Shown piece by piece: positions 59,874 through 64,000 of a stretch of 64,000 nucleotides of DNA. Made by a program: the position numbers and the translations under genes. This DNA comes from Branchiostoma floridae. Lineage: Eukaryota; Chordata; Leptocardii; Amphioxiformes; Branchiostomatidae. How positions within the stretch are numbered: the first letter of the stretch is position 1; every line of letters starts with the position of its first letter. The DNA lies in NCBI RefSeq assembly GCF_000003815.2, contig NW_023365757.1:240751-304750 (forward strand), read 5' to 3'. The notes under the pieces are model-generated. The model worked only from the letters and a program-made list of their open reading frames with translations. It ran no database searches and had not been told where the DNA came from.

Positions 59874-60275
59874 GTCACAGCAAGTAAATTTTATGATATT
59901 CAATGCAGAATGTAAAAATAATGAGATAGCGCGAAAAAAATAACGGTAAAAAAACCAGATGGCTATAAATTTTCAAACTAGACACCATAAATGTCGACGT
60001 AACAAGATTTGAAGTGACAAAACGTTACATTATGTCTAACAAGGCATTCATTCCTGTATTATAGAAGTGAACTTGTGTAGTAAAAGTGACACTAGTGTGG
60101 TACATTGGTAGGTACACTGGTATCACTTGCCTAGCTGGCAACTACATTCATGGCGTCCATATTGGTGGAACTTTTACAACTATCCAACAAGATTAACTTC
60201 TGCAACTTCAGTCATGGCTTCCTCCCTAGTGCCACTTTTACAAGTACAATTATCATTCTACAACACAACTTGATG
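59874..60275. mobile_element. Diverged copy of the CCACAGCAAG TIR element
   Basis: Left end GTCACAGCAAGTAAATTTTA and most of the interior (AGTAAAAGTGACACTAGTGT) match 25112-25607. The right terminus is not recognisable. Confidence 0.6.
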
Positions 60276-61533
60276 TTTGTCCATTTTTGACTAGACACAA
60301 TTGGCACTTACCTTGTAGTTAGAACACGAGGACATCATGGCATCTTTTATGTGTCCGTTCATGCTGTGCAGTCACTCGTCACGGCAAGACAAGGAACGTC
60401 TTGTTGGGAATGTGTGTCGGCGCCCTTTCGCATACGATAATCTCATTAAAAACCCGTTTTTCAAGGTCTCATTTCCGTCTTTCTAACTTAATTTTCTCGG
60501 TTTTTACGACAACGGAAATTGGCTGACGGAAAAAAATTCGAGCTGGCTATAGCTAGAGCCCTGTGTTTGGGGTTCGCCTGTTACATTCTAAACAGCCATC
60601 CCACCTAGCCCCGAGCACTTATTGACCCACTGTTCCTAAGATGAACACCCATGAGGCATGAGACAAATGGTAGTCTTTCCGATTATGGTAGGGACTAGGG
60701 ATTATCTTCTTTTTTTGCCCCCCCCCCCCAAAAAAAGCTGTGACCGGAAACGCAACATTTTCCTAGGCCTAATTAGTTAAATGCAATGTGAACTTACACC
60801 TTAATATTGGAGTCTATCATCTAAACGAATTATAATGTACTTGTATCCTCAGGTAATCAGCCATCTTTCATTATCTGTAATATTTTGCCAGGCTGTCATC
60901 CAATTGGGCGCCAATAATTGGCCGCTGAGGTTACGTCATTATCACACGACTGAAAATGCACTCTAAAGCTAATACCACAGTGTGATCGGCGGATCCAACG
61001 TGCTATACAGATTGAATGGTTTATCCTGCCAAAATAGCGGGCGCGGTAAGTCATAATCATACGACTGAAATTTCATTCTTGTCTGTGTGACACAGATCCT
61101 GCTGTCCGGGGCCGTAACTGGCCCTTAGGAGGCCGGCGGATTCTGGGCGGTGCTATAAGCGAAATTAATTAGGCTATGGTACATGTATTAGACTACATGG
61201 TATTACGTCATCCTCGGTCTACTGTGGATAATCAGGTACAAGAAGTTGACCAGACGACGTGTACTTCCGGGTCACCTATAGCGCATTTCCGCCTGTTTGT
61301 TCGTGCCAAACAGACGACGGAGACTTTCTCTCGATCTCATCTTCCATTTGAGACGCCAGTTCCCGTTCTGAGCTGTTTTCATCGCAGATAACTGTCAGGT
61401 AAGGATGCTGATGACTCTCTACGTAAGGTTGTGTAACTATTTTAAAATACAGAACTACAGTAACGATTTCACGATAGTTATATAGTGTTTTCTTTGTGTG
61501 GGACGATGATACCGACAAATTGTAGTTTGGGGG
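60276..61533. other. Spacer without a recognised gene
   Basis: Contains a run of 12 C followed by A7 (60718-60736) and two related modules near 60960 and 61045 (CACGACTGAAA / TACGACTGAAA). A possible splice donor CTGTCAG|GTAAGG near 61398 could end an untranslated exon of the downstream zinc-finger gene, but this is a guess. Confidence 0.4.
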
Positions 61534-61890
61534 CTACTGGACAAATAGCACTGTACGTACAGGACTCAACAAAAGCCAAGTATATTGTGATAAGAATCTA
61601 GAAGGCATCCATACATTTGTGTTTCTGTACGGTACCCAACGACACTTTTTGTACATTTCTAGACACAAAGAACGGCAGTTCCGTCCATCGGAATTTCTCA
61701 GATTTATCACAGGTGGTTCAGGATTCTCCCAAGCGTGCGATATCTTTCTCACTGTGTCAAAATCCGTAGCATTTCTTTCCTTTTGTTGGATTGCTTTTGG
61801 TAAAAATGCTGAAAATTCGCTGTGATTTTCCGTCCGAATGGCGTCACTTTTGCCGGTGGCATTGTCTGTTGAAGTAAACAAAGCCTCCAT
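61534..61890 (-). CDS. Unrecognised 118-codon ORF
   Basis: Starts MEALFTSTDNATGKSDAIRT and contains a Cys/basic stretch RNCRSLCLEMYKKCRWVPYR. No known domain is recognised. The first ~25 codons have a degraded copy about 530 bp away (62349-62424, same strand), which favours a real exon that was partly duplicated. It may be a first exon with a donor inside the ORF. Coding status uncertain. Confidence 0.3.
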   Translation of the reverse strand: MEALFTSTDNATGKSDAIRTENHSEFSAFLPKAIQQKERNATDFDTVRKISHAWENPEPPVINLRNSDGRNCRSLCLEMYKKCRWVPYRNTNVWMPSRFLSQYTWLLLSPVRTVLFVQ

Positions 61891-61995
61891 AGCGGGCTAT
61901 CTGGGCCATTTGTTGTGCTTATAGATTCTCTCTTTGCTGATCGGCTTATTTAGTACTTAGTACTGTACTGTACTGGGCGTTTGTGCAGCTGTCTG

Positions 61996-62192
61996 TACTC
62001 TCCAAGCAGAGGTTAGGCTCCGGCTGTTTTTAACGTTGTTTTCAGTCGTTTTTATTGGATTTCGTATTGTATTTTGATGTATCTTGGTAAGATACAATAC
62101 AATACAAAATAGAAAACCCGATAAAAACGATTAAAAAAAACGTTGAAAAATAGCAGAAGCCTATTGACATTGTAACCTCTTCTTGGAGAGTA
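61996..62192. mobile_element. 197-bp TACTCTCC-family MITE
   Basis: Complete termini TACTCTCCAAGCAGAGGTT and AACCTCTTCTTGGAGAGTA. The interior folds back around AAGATACAATACAATAC. No clear direct repeat flanks it. Confidence 0.8.
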
Positions 62193-62423
62193 GCCGGCCG
62201 GCCAAAAGGAAGGCATTAGCAAACATAAACAATCGATCGACTCTGGGGGTTTCCACAGTCTGTACTTTGTACGTATACTTAAATATCATATTGATTTCAT
62301 AATCCATAGTGTTTCATCATCTCCTCTTTGGAAAATACGTTGTCTTAAAACGCTGAAATTTTGATGTGATTTTCCGTCCTAATCAAGTGGCGTCACTTTT
62401 CCCGATGGTATTGTCTGCTAAAA

Positions 62424-62540
62424 CTTGTGTATTGGCGAAAGTCAAATATGCTGCTTGTGTACTGCACTGGCGGAACTCAAACAGACCAGCTGTGTATTGG
62501 CGCAACGCAAATAGCGCTTGTGTATTGGCGGAAATACGCC
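62424..62540. repeat. Degenerate tandem repeat
   Basis: Four imperfect copies of GCTTGTGTATTGGCGGAA-type units separated by 8-15 bp. Confidence 0.55.
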
Positions 62541-62578
62541 GCTGTTGTCTTGGTTACTGGACGCCAACTGTCGCTGTT

Positions 62579-62665
62579 TAGCCTGACTAAAATCACGCCC
62601 CTAGCGGCCCGCCGTACAATTGCTGCCCCAGCCAGCGTGAGATTGTGTAAACAGAACAGGCTAGC
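62579..62665. mobile_element. Second TAGCCTG MITE
   Basis: About 87 bp, sharing TAGCCTGACTAAAATCA and GTGTAAACA...CAGGCTA with 57119-57230. CGCTGTTTA occurs on both sides (about 62572 and 62666), overlapping the left terminus. Confidence 0.75.
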
Positions 62666-62700
62666 CGCTGTTTACCTCTTGAAAATGCACCTTACCGTAC

Positions 62701-62727
62701 CAAGGAGATTAAATTTTAATCTCCTTG
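62701..62727. repeat. 27-bp perfect palindrome
   Basis: Arm CAAGGAGATTAAA with its inverse; related to 13137-13167. No long direct repeat flanks it. Confidence 0.7.
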
Positions 62728-63159
62728 ACTAAACCAAGATCACATGGTTTCCCCCTTTTCAGGATTCAGGAGTTTCCTTTCAGAGAAAAAAAGTACGGAC
62801 AAATTGCACGTTCAGTGGGTTATGCCCTTTGCTTTTAGGACGTGCATGCAAGCAAGCGTTTTTAACACCTCTGTGTTGTGGCTTTGCCTGATTACCTTAT
62901 TCAGAAAATCCGAGAATGAATCCGTAAAGAATGACGCGTTAGTGCTCATTCAATCACATTTCGCCGGATCCACTATTGCAGCAGGACTCGTAACTAGGTT
63001 TGTGTTGAGAAATGATGACCCTTCAGCCATATATTTTAATGGCTAGAATGACTCCAAGCAGATGTCGTGTTGTGCACTTTCACAGTATATAATGCAAAAT
63101 AACCATAATTTTTTAAATAACTTCTCTTATCTTTGTACTATAGATACAGTAGCGACTTG

Positions 63160-64000
63160 ATGGCGACAACGAAGAGCAGCCGTGATGGCGTTAGCAGAGG
63201 TTCGGTTGGGGGGTTTGCCAACACTCTTCATAGGTGTGAGGAGTGCAGCAAGCAGTTCAGCACACGGAGTAAACTTAAGATCCACATACGGACTCACACA
63301 GGGGAGAAACCCTACAGGTGTGAGAAGTGTAGCAAGCAGTTCAGTGATCTGGGTAATCTGAAGAAGCACATGCGAACTCACACTGGTGAGAAACCCCACA
63401 AGTGTGAGGAGTGTAGCAGGCAGTTCAGTGAGCTTGGTAATCTGAAGAAGCACATGCGAACTCACACCGGTGAGAAACCCTACAAGTGTGAGGAGTGCAG
63501 CTGGCAGTTCAATGAGCTTTCTCACCTGAAGAAACACGTGCGGACTCACACAGGGGAGAAACCCTACGCGTGTAAGGAATGCGGTAGGAAGTTCAGTTTG
63601 CAGGGTAATCTGAAGACTCATATGCGAACTCACACAGGGGAGAAGTCCCACAGGTGTGAGGAGTGCAGCAGGCAGTTCAGTGATCTGGGTAATCTGAAGA
63701 CCCACATGCGTACTCACACAGGGGAGAAACCCTACAAATGTGATGAGTGCAGCAAACGGTTTAGTCAGATGGGTATACTGAAAGTCCACATGCGGACTCA
63801 TGGAGGGGAGAAACCCTACAGGTGTGATGAGTGTAGCAGGCAGTTCAGTGACCTGGTTCATCTAAAGAAACACATGCGTACTCACACTGGGGAGAAACCC
63901 TACAGGTGTGAGGAGTGCAGCAGGCAGTTCAGTGAGCTGGGAAGTCTGAAGACTCATATGCGGACTCACACAGGGGAAAAACCCTACAGGTGTGAGGAGT
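63160..64000 (+). CDS. C2H2 zinc-finger protein, 5' part (runs off right edge)
   Basis: ATG at 63160 opens a frame that stays open to the window end (280 codons). A 24-residue leader precedes nine complete C2H2 fingers of the form Y-x-C-E-E-C-S-x-x-F-x5-L-K-x-H-M-R-T-H, and a tenth begins. Linkers are THTGEKP-type (one GGEKP, one TGEKSH). Krueppel-type arrays like this bind DNA in the nucleus; the target cannot be read from sequence here. ACTATAG just upstream (to 63143) looks like a splice acceptor, so at least one 5' exon is likely. Fingers are highly alike at DNA level, which points to tandem expansion. Helix residues vary mainly at DLGN, ELGN, ELSH, LQGN, QMGI and DLVH. Confidence 0.9.
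   Translation, partial: MATTKSSRDGVSRGSVGGFANTLHRCEECSKQFSTRSKLKIHIRTHTGEKPYRCEKCSKQFSDLGNLKKHMRTHTGEKPHKCEECSRQFSELGNLKKHMRTHTGEKPYKCEECSWQFNELSHLKKHVRTHTGEKPYACKECGRKFSLQGNLKTHMRTHTGEKSHRCEECSRQFSDLGNLKTHMRTHTGEKPYKCDECSKRFSQMGILKVHMRTHGGEKPYRCDECSRQFSDLVHLKKHMRTHTGEKPYRCEECSRQFSELGSLKTHMRTHTGEKPYRCEE

Noticed and set aside
63127-63861. Minus-strand 244-codon ORF with repeated LTPVGFLPCVSPHV
   Set aside because: Antisense of the C2H2 finger repeats; periodicity copies the fingers.

Overview
The window reads as genomic DNA of an invertebrate chordate, most likely a lancelet (Branchiostoma). This is inferred from gene style: short phase-1/phase-2 coding exons, tandem ankyrin-MYND genes, a membrane-anchored NHL-repeat gene, a tandem C2H2 zinc-finger gene, CR1/jockey-like and RTE-like LINEs, and many foldback MITEs. 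Two 100-N assembly gaps are present (3094-3193 and 52435-52534). There is no prokaryotic, plasmid or viral content.

Layout. (1) 1-23.7 kb and 36.3-45.9 kb hold one gene family in eight copies, called A-H here. The shared plan is a five-exon gene for four ankyrin repeats followed by a C-terminal MYND zinc finger, about 240-265 aa, with no SET domain. A (minus, runs off the left edge), C, E (minus), F and H read as intact. B is a wreck: stop codon in exon 1 and exons 2-5 deleted. D has a TGC-to-TGA change at a zinc-binding Cys. G has a 1-bp frameshift just before the MYND exons. A/B and E/F are head-to-head pairs on about 295-bp bidirectional promoters. Every copy has one to three TCACGTGA-type E-boxes upstream of its ATG, and most copies end in a related 3' tail with an AATAAA signal.

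(2) 23.7-36.3 kb interrupts this cluster. It contains a tandem segmental duplication (about 25.11-28.07 and 30.52-35.07 kb). Each unit carries a TIR element and a two-exon minus-strand gene of unknown function. One gene copy is open (209 aa); the other has lost one base. The second unit also contains a 5'-truncated LINE that is absent from the first, which gives a natural empty site.

(3) 46-59.5 kb holds a four-exon minus-strand gene for a predicted 698-aa single-pass membrane protein. An N-terminal array of 26 eleven-residue VYEN(D/G)ADV repeats is followed by a transmembrane helix, a Thr-rich stalk and an NHL beta-propeller. Its first intron contains an intact RTE-like LINE with a 12-bp target-site duplication, nested in a CR1-like LINE.

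(4) 59.5-64 kb holds repeats, an unrecognised 118-aa ORF, and the start of a plus-strand C2H2 zinc-finger gene that runs off the right edge.

The window is unusually rich in small palindromic insertions with visible target-site duplications. These include 9-bp-TSD foldback elements and a set of roughly 21-31 bp palindromic insertions flanked by direct repeats of variable length.
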